Assembly (NCBI GenBank): GCA_947505025.1
Contig: CANNIJ010000022.1
Span: 1 to 18,105, forward strand
Source of the DNA: Legionellaceae bacterium
Lineage (GTDB): Bacteria > Pseudomonadota > Gammaproteobacteria > Legionellales > Legionellaceae
Length of the DNA: 18,105 bases
Direction of reading: 5' to 3'
The notes beneath the pieces were generated by a model that was not told where the DNA came from, ran no database searches, and saw only the letters and a list, made by a program, of their open reading frames with translations. This document shows positions 7,013 to 13,712 of this stretch, one piece after another (the stretch's first letter is position 1; each line of letters starts with the position of its first letter). Both the position numbers and the translations under genes were made by a program.

Positions 7013-7689
7013 ATCATGATAATCCATCATTCCTAAATCAATGTAAACGTGAGTGGCATATTTATGTGCGCCAACCACGAATCATCATAAATGCCGCATT
7101 ATTTTTTTTAATGATAGTCGTATTTTTTCCTTTAACTATGCCTGCTGATCATGAATTACTGCACACGTTAGCAGCTGGATTAATTTGGATTGCCTTGTTA
7201 TTTGCATTCTTTTTATCTGGAGAAAATGTATTCCAACAGGAGCAAGATGCCGGCGTAATGGAACAGTGGTTATTGTCTGGTTCTCCGCTAGTAATATTCA
7301 TATTAGCCAAGATAACTGTACACTGGGCGCTAAACCTTTTAGCAATTATAATCCTTATACCGGTGTATGCGATTATATTTGGATTAACCTTACATGAAAC
7401 TCTAATTTTAAATTGCAGCGTGATCTTTGGCAGCCCAGCTCTGATTGCATTATGTACATTGTCAGCAGCCTTTGGGTTAGGGGTTAAGCAAACTGGTACA
7501 TTAATGGCTTTAGTTTTATTCCCATTGACTCTGCCAATAATAATATTTGGCAGTGCAACTACAACAGCAGCTATGAACGGCCAAGATGTACAGGGTTACT
7601 TAGCCCTGCTACTAGCAATGTCCCTATTATCTGTAGCTTTCTTACCATTAGCCACCGCAGCAGTCATTCGCGCATCTACTTGCAGATAA
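7009..7689 (+). CDS. ccmB: Cytochrome c biogenesis ABC transporter permease CcmB
   Basis: The 226-residue membrane subunit partners CcmA in the cytochrome c maturation system I transporter. The N-terminus has the family's QCKREWHIYVRQP pattern, and residues 42-60 start PLTMPADHELL as in CcmB. EQDAGVMEQWLLSGSPL (about 78-94) is the cytoplasmic loop expected to contact CcmA. Six hydrophobic segments can be drawn, matching the family topology and its roughly 220-residue length. The four-base overlap with ccmA indicates a coupled pair. Downstream there is no ccmC, and no clear terminator before the next reading frame. Confidence 0.93.
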   Translation: MNHDNPSFLNQCKREWHIYVRQPRIIINAALFFLMIVVFFPLTMPADHELLHTLAAGLIWIALLFAFFLSGENVFQQEQDAGVMEQWLLSGSPLVIFILAKITVHWALNLLAIIILIPVYAIIFGLTLHETLILNCSVIFGSPALIALCTLSAAFGLGVKQTGTLMALVLFPLTLPIIIFGSATTTAAMNGQDVQGYLALLLAMSLLSVAFLPLATAAVIRASTCR

Positions 7690-7724
7690 GTATAACTAAG
7701 GCTAAGTATATTCGGCGGGAATTT

Positions 7725-7859
7725 ATGCAAAATCAAACCAGGCAAATACCGGCATTGATCCATCAAGCCAGCTTTCAATTGGTCTTTTTAAATACTTCTA
7801 CTATCTTACGAGTAGTATTTGATAGTAATCTAGCCATATTTAACTTAAATCAAAAGTAA
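7725..7859 (+). CDS. Possible 44-residue small ORF between ccmB and the glycosyltransferase-like gene
   Basis: An ATG at 7725, preceded by a modest GGCGGGA purine tract, opens a 44-codon frame ending in TAA at 7857-7859. Its product begins MQNQTRQIPAL and has a mildly hydrophobic middle (FQLVFLNTS). I recognise no family. In favour: it fills most of the 181-base gap, and its stop overlaps the AAGGA ribosome-binding site (7858-7862) of the next gene, an arrangement typical of translational coupling or a leader peptide. Against: it is short, has a weak start signal, and could be chance in AT-rich DNA. An imperfect inverted repeat (AAATAC..TACT/AGTAGTATTT, 7790-7820) lies inside it. Confidence 0.3.
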   Translation: MQNQTRQIPALIHQASFQLVFLNTSTILRVVFDSNLAIFNLNQK

Positions 7860-7870
7860 GGAATGTTTTA

Positions 7871-8746
7871 ATGCGTGATTTTAATAAATACTCAATTGCG
7901 GACTTTTTGAAGTTAAAGCCATTCTGGAGTGTATTAAAGCAATGGCGTAACGATATCAGATTAAAATTATACCTACTGAGAGAAGCTGAATCTGAGGCTG
8001 ATTTTATTGAGCAGTCTCGGTCATTAAATAATAAAAACGTATACATTGTGATTGCTTATGAGCAAGCACAATGTATAGAGTGGTTGCTGCGCATGGCGCA
8101 ACAGCATATTAGAGATGCAACTATTCTGGTGTTTGATAATTCAATGAAGGTAAGTTGCCGAGACGATATCAAGACATTATGTCAACAATTGGCAGTGCCA
8201 TACTTGCCACTACCATTTAATTTTACATACCATCCGAATTGTTCGCATGGTATGGCGATGACATGGGTTTATGAGCGAATCATTAAAAAAATTGAACCCA
8301 ATATATTTTGCTTCTTAGATCATGACATGATTCCAGTTGCACCGGTAGAAATGAGGCTTTCTATACAAGATCAAGACCTCTATGGTTTGCCGTGTGTGAG
8401 TAGCTTGGCATGGAGTTTATGGGCTGGATATAGCATGTTTAAATATCAGTATATTAAAAATAATCCGGTAAATTTTTTACAGGATTTTGATAATGGATTA
8501 GATACTGGCGGTCGTAATTATCGATACTTGTATAAGCAAAAAAACCACGCGGATTTGCGATTTGCTGAATCAAAAAATATAGAATCATTGATGCAATTTA
8601 ATAATAAAAACATTAACTTACAAATCATTGATGATAAATGGATCCATGTCGGCGGAGTTGGTTATGGCAACAATTACGCTTTTAAAGCAGGTTACATGAA
8701 GGTAATTATGGATGCTTTGTATAATGGCACGACTTGGCGTATGTAG
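7871..8746 (+). CDS. Putative GT-A-type glycosyltransferase
   Basis: A 291-residue soluble protein with no signal peptide. Residues 56-92 (VYIVIAYEQAQCIEWLL..., ILVFDNS) look like the first beta-alpha-beta unit of a GT-A nucleotide-sugar-binding fold. FCFLDHDMIPV (147-155) supplies a DxD-like metal/nucleotide motif (Asp150-His-Asp152). Two further motif-like stretches are DNGLDTGGRNY (207-217) and WIHVGGVGYGN (257-267), a possible acceptor or metal-binding histidine. The ATG at 7871 has AAGGA 8 bases upstream. The gene is visibly more AT-rich than ccmAB, which suggests a later arrival. Donor and acceptor sugars are unknown. The fold assignment rests on pattern alone, so a hypothetical protein of another nucleotide-binding type remains possible. 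Confidence 0.6.
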   Translation: MRDFNKYSIADFLKLKPFWSVLKQWRNDIRLKLYLLREAESEADFIEQSRSLNNKNVYIVIAYEQAQCIEWLLRMAQQHIRDATILVFDNSMKVSCRDDIKTLCQQLAVPYLPLPFNFTYHPNCSHGMAMTWVYERIIKKIEPNIFCFLDHDMIPVAPVEMRLSIQDQDLYGLPCVSSLAWSLWAGYSMFKYQYIKNNPVNFLQDFDNGLDTGGRNYRYLYKQKNHADLRFAESKNIESLMQFNNKNINLQIIDDKWIHVGGVGYGNNYAFKAGYMKVIMDALYNGTTWRM

Positions 8747-8852
8747 TCGTCCATATAGGAACAAGAGTTTCCTGCTGTGTAGGACGCGGTACAAAAAGCC
8801 ATCAGCAGAGCATAATTAATCTTAATGAGCAGGTTATCCGCACTATGCGGTA
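8747..8852. terminator. Convergent spacer with several inverted repeats, possible bidirectional terminator
   Basis: Between the ends of the glycosyltransferase-like gene and tldD lie CTGCTG/CAGCAG arms (8772-8777 and 8803-8808), a short CCGCA-CTA-TGCGG hairpin (8838-8850), and an 8-base perfect stem GCGGTACT-AACA-AGTACCGC (8847-8866) that spans the tldD stop. The last two share GCGG and are mutually exclusive. GCGGTAC also occurs at 8786-8792. No T-run follows on either strand, so classical intrinsic termination is doubtful. Confidence 0.3.
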
Positions 8853-10298
8853 CTAACAAGTACCGCCAACAGTTAATGCATCTATCTTGAGTGTGGGCTG
8901 ACCTACTCCAACCGGGACTGATTGGCCGTCTTTACCGCATACGCCAATACCCGGATCTAAACGTAGATCATTGCCGATCATACTGATCTTTTGCATCACT
9001 TCTGGTCCATGACCAATCAATGTCGCACCTTTTACCGGACGTGTGACCCGGCCATTTTCGATTAAATATGCTTCACTCACCGAAAAAACAAATTGACCGG
9101 AAGTTATATCTACTTGGCCGCCACCTAAGTTCACTGCATATAAACCTCGTTTTACAGATCGGATAATTTCTTGAGGATCATATTTTCCCGCTAACATATA
9201 TGTATTTGTCATGCGTGGTATCGGTACATGTGCATACGACTCACGTCGGCAATTTCCTGTTGACTGCATGCCCATTAGTTTTGCATTTAATTGATCTTGC
9301 ATATAATTAACCAGGACACCATCCTCGATCAATGTAGTACATTGTGTTGGTGTTCCTTCATCATCAACCGTCAATGAACCACGTCGATCCTCTAAAGCAC
9401 CATGATCAACCACCGTAACACCCTTAGCTGCGACTTGTTCACCTAATTTACCGGCAAAGGCACTCAAGCCTTTTCGATTAAAATCACCTTCTAAGCCATG
9501 GCCAACAGCTTCATGCAATAAAACCCCAGTCCAGCCTGATCCTAAAACAACTGGCATTGTGCCGGCTGGTGCAGCTTGTGCCTCTAAATTAACTAAAGCC
9601 TCTCTTACAGCTTCACGTGCATAATCCAGAGCACGATCTTGATCTAAAAAGAACGCATAAGCCACGCGCCCTCCTCCGCCAGATCGCCCGGATTCACGCC
9701 GACCATTTTCCTCAACGATAACACTTACGTTCACACTTACTTGAGGCCTGAGATCTGCGGCCATTTGACCATCCAAACCAACTATCATTATAACCTCATG
9801 AGAGCCACTCAATGACGCATTAACTTGTATCACACGTGGATCACAGCTTCTGGCTGTTCGATCAATAGCTTCTAGAATTGCAATTTTCTCTAGTGATGTC
9901 ATGCCTTCAATTGGATTAAACCCTGCATAACAGGCAGCATGAACCGTATTGATTTTAATCACTGGTGTTTTTGCAGTCGAGTGACTGGCTATTGAACGTG
10001 CTGCAGACGCAGCGCGCTCCATAGCTGGTAATAAAATATCATCACAATACGCATACCCAGTTTTATCACCACTTACCACACGCACACCTACTCCACGATC
10101 AATCGAGTAACTACCACTTTTGACCTCTGAATCTTCCAAATACCATGACTCGCTTCTACAACTTTGAAAATACAAATCAGCAGCATCCACATTAGGCGTT
10201 ACCATCGACTGAACCAGTCGGTGTACCCGCGATGAATCTAAGTCTGCAGGCTTAAGTAAAATATCAGTTGCGGTGCTGAGTAATGTTTGCATATTCAT
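8853..10298 (-). CDS. tldD: Metalloprotease TldD
   Basis: TldD forms a heterodimeric zinc protease with TldE (PmbA) that degrades unfolded peptides and matures some peptide substrates such as microcin B17. The 481-residue product has exactly the E. coli TldD length. The catalytic HExxxH motif is HEAVGH (262-267), followed by GLEGDFNRKG, and the C-terminal region carries the conserved GGGQVDITSGQFVFSVSEAYLI stretch in two adjoining blocks (about 393-415) and a Cys in IGVCGKDGQ. The ATG at 10298 has an AGGAG ribosome-binding site five bases upstream; a second Met two codons later is less well placed. The partner tldE is not in the window. The gene is divergent from yccA across 144 bases. Confidence 0.95.
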   Translation of the reverse strand: MNMQTLLSTATDILLKPADLDSSRVHRLVQSMVTPNVDAADLYFQSCRSESWYLEDSEVKSGSYSIDRGVGVRVVSGDKTGYAYCDDILLPAMERAASAARSIASHSTAKTPVIKINTVHAACYAGFNPIEGMTSLEKIAILEAIDRTARSCDPRVIQVNASLSGSHEVIMIVGLDGQMAADLRPQVSVNVSVIVEENGRRESGRSGGGGRVAYAFFLDQDRALDYAREAVREALVNLEAQAAPAGTMPVVLGSGWTGVLLHEAVGHGLEGDFNRKGLSAFAGKLGEQVAAKGVTVVDHGALEDRRGSLTVDDEGTPTQCTTLIEDGVLVNYMQDQLNAKLMGMQSTGNCRRESYAHVPIPRMTNTYMLAGKYDPQEIIRSVKRGLYAVNLGGGQVDITSGQFVFSVSEAYLIENGRVTRPVKGATLIGHGPEVMQKISMIGNDLRLDPGIGVCGKDGQSVPVGVGQPTLKIDALTVGGTC

Positions 10299-10401
10299 CG
10301 AATCTCCTGCGCAATAATTCTTTACCTCATAGTACGCATTTTACGTCACTGAATAAAGGGTTAAAACACATGAAAAAGATCAACCTTAGCTGGAAATTAT
10401 G

Positions 10402-10410
10402 TGCTAAACT
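10402..10410 (+). promoter_or_regulatory. Predicted extended -10 promoter of yccA
   Basis: TGCTAAACT (10402-10410) is an extended -10 element (TGn plus TAAACT) 32 bases before the yccA ATG. It predicts a leader of about 26 bases holding the AGGAG site at 10431-10435. No good -35 element is visible, which fits an extended -10 promoter. The surrounding ATGTGCTAAACT resembles ATGTGCTACACT near the right edge (18061-18072). Confidence 0.45.
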
Positions 10411-10442
10411 GATTTGTGTTCATCATCCTCAGGAGATTTCAT

Positions 10443-11114
10443 ATGAATAAAAATAATGTTTCAGCGTTACGCAGCAGCGCAGAGTCTGCATTAGCTACGA
10501 ATAAAGTATTACGTAATACTTATTTACTACTCAGCTTAACTTTTATTTTTAGTGCATTTACTGCTTATTTTTCATTTGCATCCGGAGTGCGCTCAATCAA
10601 TCCTTTACTTGTTATAGCCGGTGTTTATGGATTGATGTTCATGACTCACGCACTGAAAAACAGCCCATGGGGCTTGGTTAGCGTGTTTGCTTTTACTGGC
10701 TTCTTGGGTTATTCACTCGGGCCAATCTTAAATTCAGTTGCACATTTCGCAAATGGCGGACAAATAATTGCAACTGCTTTAGGTGGTACAGGCTTAATAT
10801 TTTTTGCCTTGTCAGGTTATGTATTAACTACGCGTAAAGACTTTAGTTACTTGGGCGGTTTCTTGTTTGTTGCTGTAATGGTTGCATTTCTTGCCATGAT
10901 TGCCGGATTGTTTTTTCAAATCCCAGCCTTACAATTAATCATATCTGCAGCGTTTGTATTGATTTCATCCGGTCTAATTTTATTTCAAACTAGTGAAATA
11001 ATTCATGGTGGGGAAACAAATTATATCAGCGCTACTGTTGGATTATTTGTATCTATATATAACTTGTTCATCAGCTTGCTGAATTTACTCAGCGCGTTCT
11101 CTGGTCGCGATTAA
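10443..11114 (+). CDS. yccA: BAX inhibitor-1 family membrane protein YccA (FtsH modulator)
   Basis: A 223-residue inner-membrane protein of the BI-1/UPF0005 family with about seven transmembrane segments. E. coli YccA binds and restrains the FtsH protease. Similarity to YccA is close throughout: the N-terminal NKVLRNTYLLLSLTF, AFTGFLGYSLGPILN (85-99), ALGGTGLIFFALSGYVLTTRKD, and the family signature near the end, SSGLILFQTSEIIHGGETNYI in consecutive blocks (about 180-200). The ATG at 10443 is chosen because AGGAG (10431-10435) is properly spaced; the upstream GTG at 10416 would place the ribosome-binding site inside the coding region. ParE starts 10 bases after the stop, so the two are probably co-transcribed. 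Confidence 0.94.
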   Translation: MNKNNVSALRSSAESALATNKVLRNTYLLLSLTFIFSAFTAYFSFASGVRSINPLLVIAGVYGLMFMTHALKNSPWGLVSVFAFTGFLGYSLGPILNSVAHFANGGQIIATALGGTGLIFFALSGYVLTTRKDFSYLGGFLFVAVMVAFLAMIAGLFFQIPALQLIISAAFVLISSGLILFQTSEIIHGGETNYISATVGLFVSIYNLFISLLNLLSAFSGRD

Positions 11115-11124
11115 AGGTACAAAA

Positions 11125-13038
11125 ATGTGCTCTTCGTATACCGCAGTCGCCATTGAAGTATTGAGTGGCCTGGAGCCAGTTCAACGGCGACCAGGCATGT
11201 ATACTGACACCACTCGACCGAACCATTTAGCGCAAGAAGTAATTGATAATAGTGTTGATGAGGTTTTAGCTGGTTTCGCAAATAACATCATTGTCACTTT
11301 ACATGATGATGGTTCGGTCGAGGTTGCCGACGATGGACGAGGATTACCTGTTGATCTACATCCGCAATTGCAATTAAGCGGAGTAGAAGTCCTGATGACC
11401 CACCTGCATGCTGGCGGGAAGTTTTCTGATCAGCATTACAAGTTTTCCGGTGGTTTACATGGCGTTGGGGTATCTGTCGTTAATGCATTATCTTTGTGTT
11501 TAGAAGTAACGATTAAACGCAATGGTTTAATCTATCAAATGGCTTTTGCTAACGGAGCTAAAACCACCGAACTAACTGAAATTGGAGTTACTAAAAAACG
11601 TGACACCGGCACTGTGGTGCGTTTCTGGCCCAATCCAACCTATTTTGATACGACTAAAATTTCCGTACAGGCTTTAACCCACATTTTAAGAGCTAAAGCA
11701 GTCCTGTGTCCTGGCTTATCCATGACCTTAATTAATCAGACCACCAAAGAGACATTGCATTGGTGTTTCGCTAAAGGCTTGGTAGATTATCTAAGGCAAT
11801 CTTTACCATCAGACTATATACCCGAAGAACCTTTTGCCGGTGATTACTCTGGCGCAGAAGGTAATGTTGAATGGGCATTAGCCTTTACACAAACCCCTAA
11901 TACTGTGGTTAGTGAAAGTTACGTCAATTTAATCCCAACGGTCTTGGGCGGAACTCACGTCAACGGTTTGCGTTCGGGGCTTTTTGATGCTCTTGTCACA
12001 TTTTGTGAGTTACGTAACCTGTTGCCTCGTGGGACTAAATTAGCTGCAGATGACCTGTGGGAGCCATGTCAATATGTGCTGTCAATCAAAATGCAAGAAC
12101 CGCAATTTGCCGGACAAACCAAAGAACGCCTGAGCTCACGTCAAACTGCAGCTTTTGTTAGTAACATTATAAAAGATGCATTTTCACTATGGCTGAATCA
12201 GCATAGAACACAGGGTGAGCGCATAGCGTCACTAGTAATTGAGCGCGCGCAAAAACGTCTGCGTCAAGCAAAAAATGTTGAGCGCAAACGTGTGCATCAA
12301 GGACCGGCTCTACCCGGCAAACTTTCTGATTGTTTACAACAAGATTTGAGTGCATCAGAGTTATTTTTAGTTGAAGGTGATTCTGCTGGAGGATCAGCAA
12401 AACAAGCTCGTAGCAAAGACTTCCAAGCAATTTTGCCTTTGCGCGGTAAGATTTTAAATGCATGGGAGGTAGACTCATCTCACGTCTTAGCTTCTCAGGA
12501 AATTCATGATATTTCTGTGGCTATAGGTATAGATCCAGGATCCAGTGATCTACGTGGATTACGTTACGGCAAAATATGTATTCTTGCTGATGCTGACTCT
12601 GACGGAGCACATATTGCCACACTGCTGTGTGCTCTTTTTCTACGACATTTCAAACCACTTGTAGCTGCCGGACATATATTTGTAGCCACTCCACCTCTAT
12701 ATAGGATTGATGCTGGCAAAACCGTGCTGTATGCGTTGGATGACACGGAAAAAGACGCACGCATTGCACAATTATCTAAAGATTACCGTGGAAAAATTAA
12801 CGTTCAACGATTCAAAGGCTTAGGTGAAATGAATCCGTTACAGCTGCGTGAAACCACGATGGATCCAAACACACGTCGCCTGGTCCAGCTAACTTTAGTC
12901 GAAGAAAAAGAAACCATGGGTCTAATGGATATGTTATTATCCAAAAAACGTGCGCATGATCGCAAATCTTGGTTAGAGACCAAAGGTGATCTAGCAACAA
13001 CAGCAATTGGCAAGGTCAGCATAAGCGATATTATCTAG
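11125..13038 (+). CDS. parE: DNA topoisomerase IV subunit B ParE
   Basis: ParE is the ATPase subunit of topoisomerase IV, which with ParC decatenates daughter chromosomes. The 637-residue protein (E. coli 630) shows the GHKL ATPase motifs in order: QEVIDNSVDE (37-46), DDGRGLP (69-75) and GGLHGVG (109-115). Next comes the transducer block with QTKERLSS. The TOPRIM domain has EGDSAGGSAKQAR with metal-ligand Glu417, and DADSDG (489-494). The C-terminal RFKGLGEMNP and TRRLVQLT are also family features. DPNTRRL and the absence of the long GyrB insertion support ParE over GyrB. The ATG at 11125 has AAAGG seven bases upstream. It is probably transcribed with yccA; parC is not in the window. Confidence 0.97.
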   Translation: MCSSYTAVAIEVLSGLEPVQRRPGMYTDTTRPNHLAQEVIDNSVDEVLAGFANNIIVTLHDDGSVEVADDGRGLPVDLHPQLQLSGVEVLMTHLHAGGKFSDQHYKFSGGLHGVGVSVVNALSLCLEVTIKRNGLIYQMAFANGAKTTELTEIGVTKKRDTGTVVRFWPNPTYFDTTKISVQALTHILRAKAVLCPGLSMTLINQTTKETLHWCFAKGLVDYLRQSLPSDYIPEEPFAGDYSGAEGNVEWALAFTQTPNTVVSESYVNLIPTVLGGTHVNGLRSGLFDALVTFCELRNLLPRGTKLAADDLWEPCQYVLSIKMQEPQFAGQTKERLSSRQTAAFVSNIIKDAFSLWLNQHRTQGERIASLVIERAQKRLRQAKNVERKRVHQGPALPGKLSDCLQQDLSASELFLVEGDSAGGSAKQARSKDFQAILPLRGKILNAWEVDSSHVLASQEIHDISVAIGIDPGSSDLRGLRYGKICILADADSDGAHIATLLCALFLRHFKPLVAAGHIFVATPPLYRIDAGKTVLYALDDTEKDARIAQLSKDYRGKINVQRFKGLGEMNPLQLRETTMDPNTRRLVQLTLVEEKETMGLMDMLLSKKRAHDRKSWLETKGDLATTAIGKVSISDII

Positions 13039-13080
13039 AGTCAACCCTGGTACTTAGATCACATGACATAAGGAAGTCTC

Positions 13081-13611
13081 ATGGAAAATAATAATATTTG
13101 GCGTTACAGCACTGTTGCCATAATTCTGCACTGGTTAATCGCTTTTCTAGTCTTAGCCTTGATTGGTTGTGGTTGGTATATGTTATCTATAGAGGATCAA
13201 CCAAATAGTGGTTGGTACTTTGACTTACATAAATCATTTGGATTGGTCGCGGCAACCCTGATTTTGTATCGTTTGATCTGGCGACTATTGCATACACCAG
13301 CTCCACTTCCAACTAGTGTCGCACGCTGGCAGGCTGTGTTATCTAGATTAATTCATTGGCTGCTGTATTTGTGTATGATATTAATGCCGGTCAGTGGGTT
13401 TATTGGCGCATCATACGGCAGGTACGGCGTGAGTTTTTTTGGCCTACAACTACCCACCTGGGCAGATCCAAATCATGCTATATCCAAACAACTATTCAAT
13501 ATTCATGGCATTGTTGCATGGATATTAGTCAGCCTAATTTCATTACATGTTCTAGCCGCAATGAAGCATCTGTTCATTAACAAAGATAAAGTTTTTCAAC
13601 GTATGATTTGA
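13081..13611 (+). CDS. cybB: Cytochrome b561 (CybB, superoxide:ubiquinone oxidoreductase type)
   Basis: A 176-residue, four-helix di-haem b cytochrome of the inner membrane, with exactly the length of E. coli CybB, which oxidises superoxide and passes electrons to ubiquinone. Candidate haem-ligating histidines lie in the helices: His17 (ILHW), His50 (DLHKSFG), His92 (LIHW), and His142/His156 (NIHG, SLHVLAAMKH). The MPVSGFIGASYG loop (102-113) is typical of the family. The ATG at 13081 has AAGGA six bases upstream. It follows parE by 42 bases with no terminator visible, so read-through is possible. Other b561 proteins share the fold, so the exact substrate is inferred from length and similarity. 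Confidence 0.88.
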   Translation: MENNNIWRYSTVAIILHWLIAFLVLALIGCGWYMLSIEDQPNSGWYFDLHKSFGLVAATLILYRLIWRLLHTPAPLPTSVARWQAVLSRLIHWLLYLCMILMPVSGFIGASYGRYGVSFFGLQLPTWADPNHAISKQLFNIHGIVAWILVSLISLHVLAAMKHLFINKDKVFQRMI

Positions 13612-13616
13612 CAACT

Positions 13617-13656
13617 CAATTAAAATGATCCACTAGTGGCCAATAAAATTGATCCA
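13617..13656. repeat. Two direct 16-bp repeats resembling IS21-family ends
   Basis: CAATTAAAATGATCCA (13617-13632) and CAATAAAATTGATCCA (13641-13656) match at 14 of 16 positions and are 24 bases apart, with the palindrome CCACTAGTGG (13630-13639) between. Read on the minus strand they give tandem TGGATCA-TTTTA-TTGG units. Multiple short terminal repeats of this look are found at IS21-family (istA/istB) ends. No transposase gene is present, so this would be a remnant or solo end. Confidence 0.45.
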
Positions 13657-13676
13657 ACCTCATCCACCATTCGGGC

Positions 13677-13712
13677 ACCGGGTACCGGGTACCGGCTCAC
13701 GCCAGAGCCGGT
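13677..13712. repeat. GC-rich 7-bp tandem repeat and hairpin at the ankyrin gene stop
   Basis: ACCGGGT is repeated about 2.7 times (13677-13695). It merges into an 8-base perfect stem, ACCGGCTC with GAGCCGGT (13691-13698 and 13705-13712), around a six-base loop. CACCGG at 13676-13681 could also pair with CCGGTG at 13708-13713. The stem contains the ankyrin gene stop codon (13697-13699). It may act as a transcript end for that gene, though no T-run follows. The GC richness stands out sharply from the flanks. Confidence 0.5.

Noticed and set aside
7790..7820. Inverted repeat after ccmB as an intrinsic terminator
   Set aside because: The stem is AT-only with a three-base bulge and lacks a following T-run; it would be weak.
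10416..10442. GTG start for yccA at 10416
   Set aside because: It would translate through the AGGAG site at 10431-10435. The ATG at 10443 is correctly spaced and matches the length of YccA.
12167..12478. Antisense open frame within parE
   Set aside because: A shadow of the conserved TOPRIM-containing region on the other strand; composition follows from parE codon use.
13630..13639. CCACTAGTGG palindrome as an operator for cybB or the ankyrin gene
   Set aside because: It sits downstream of both genes, between two direct repeats, so an IS-end explanation fits better than an operator.
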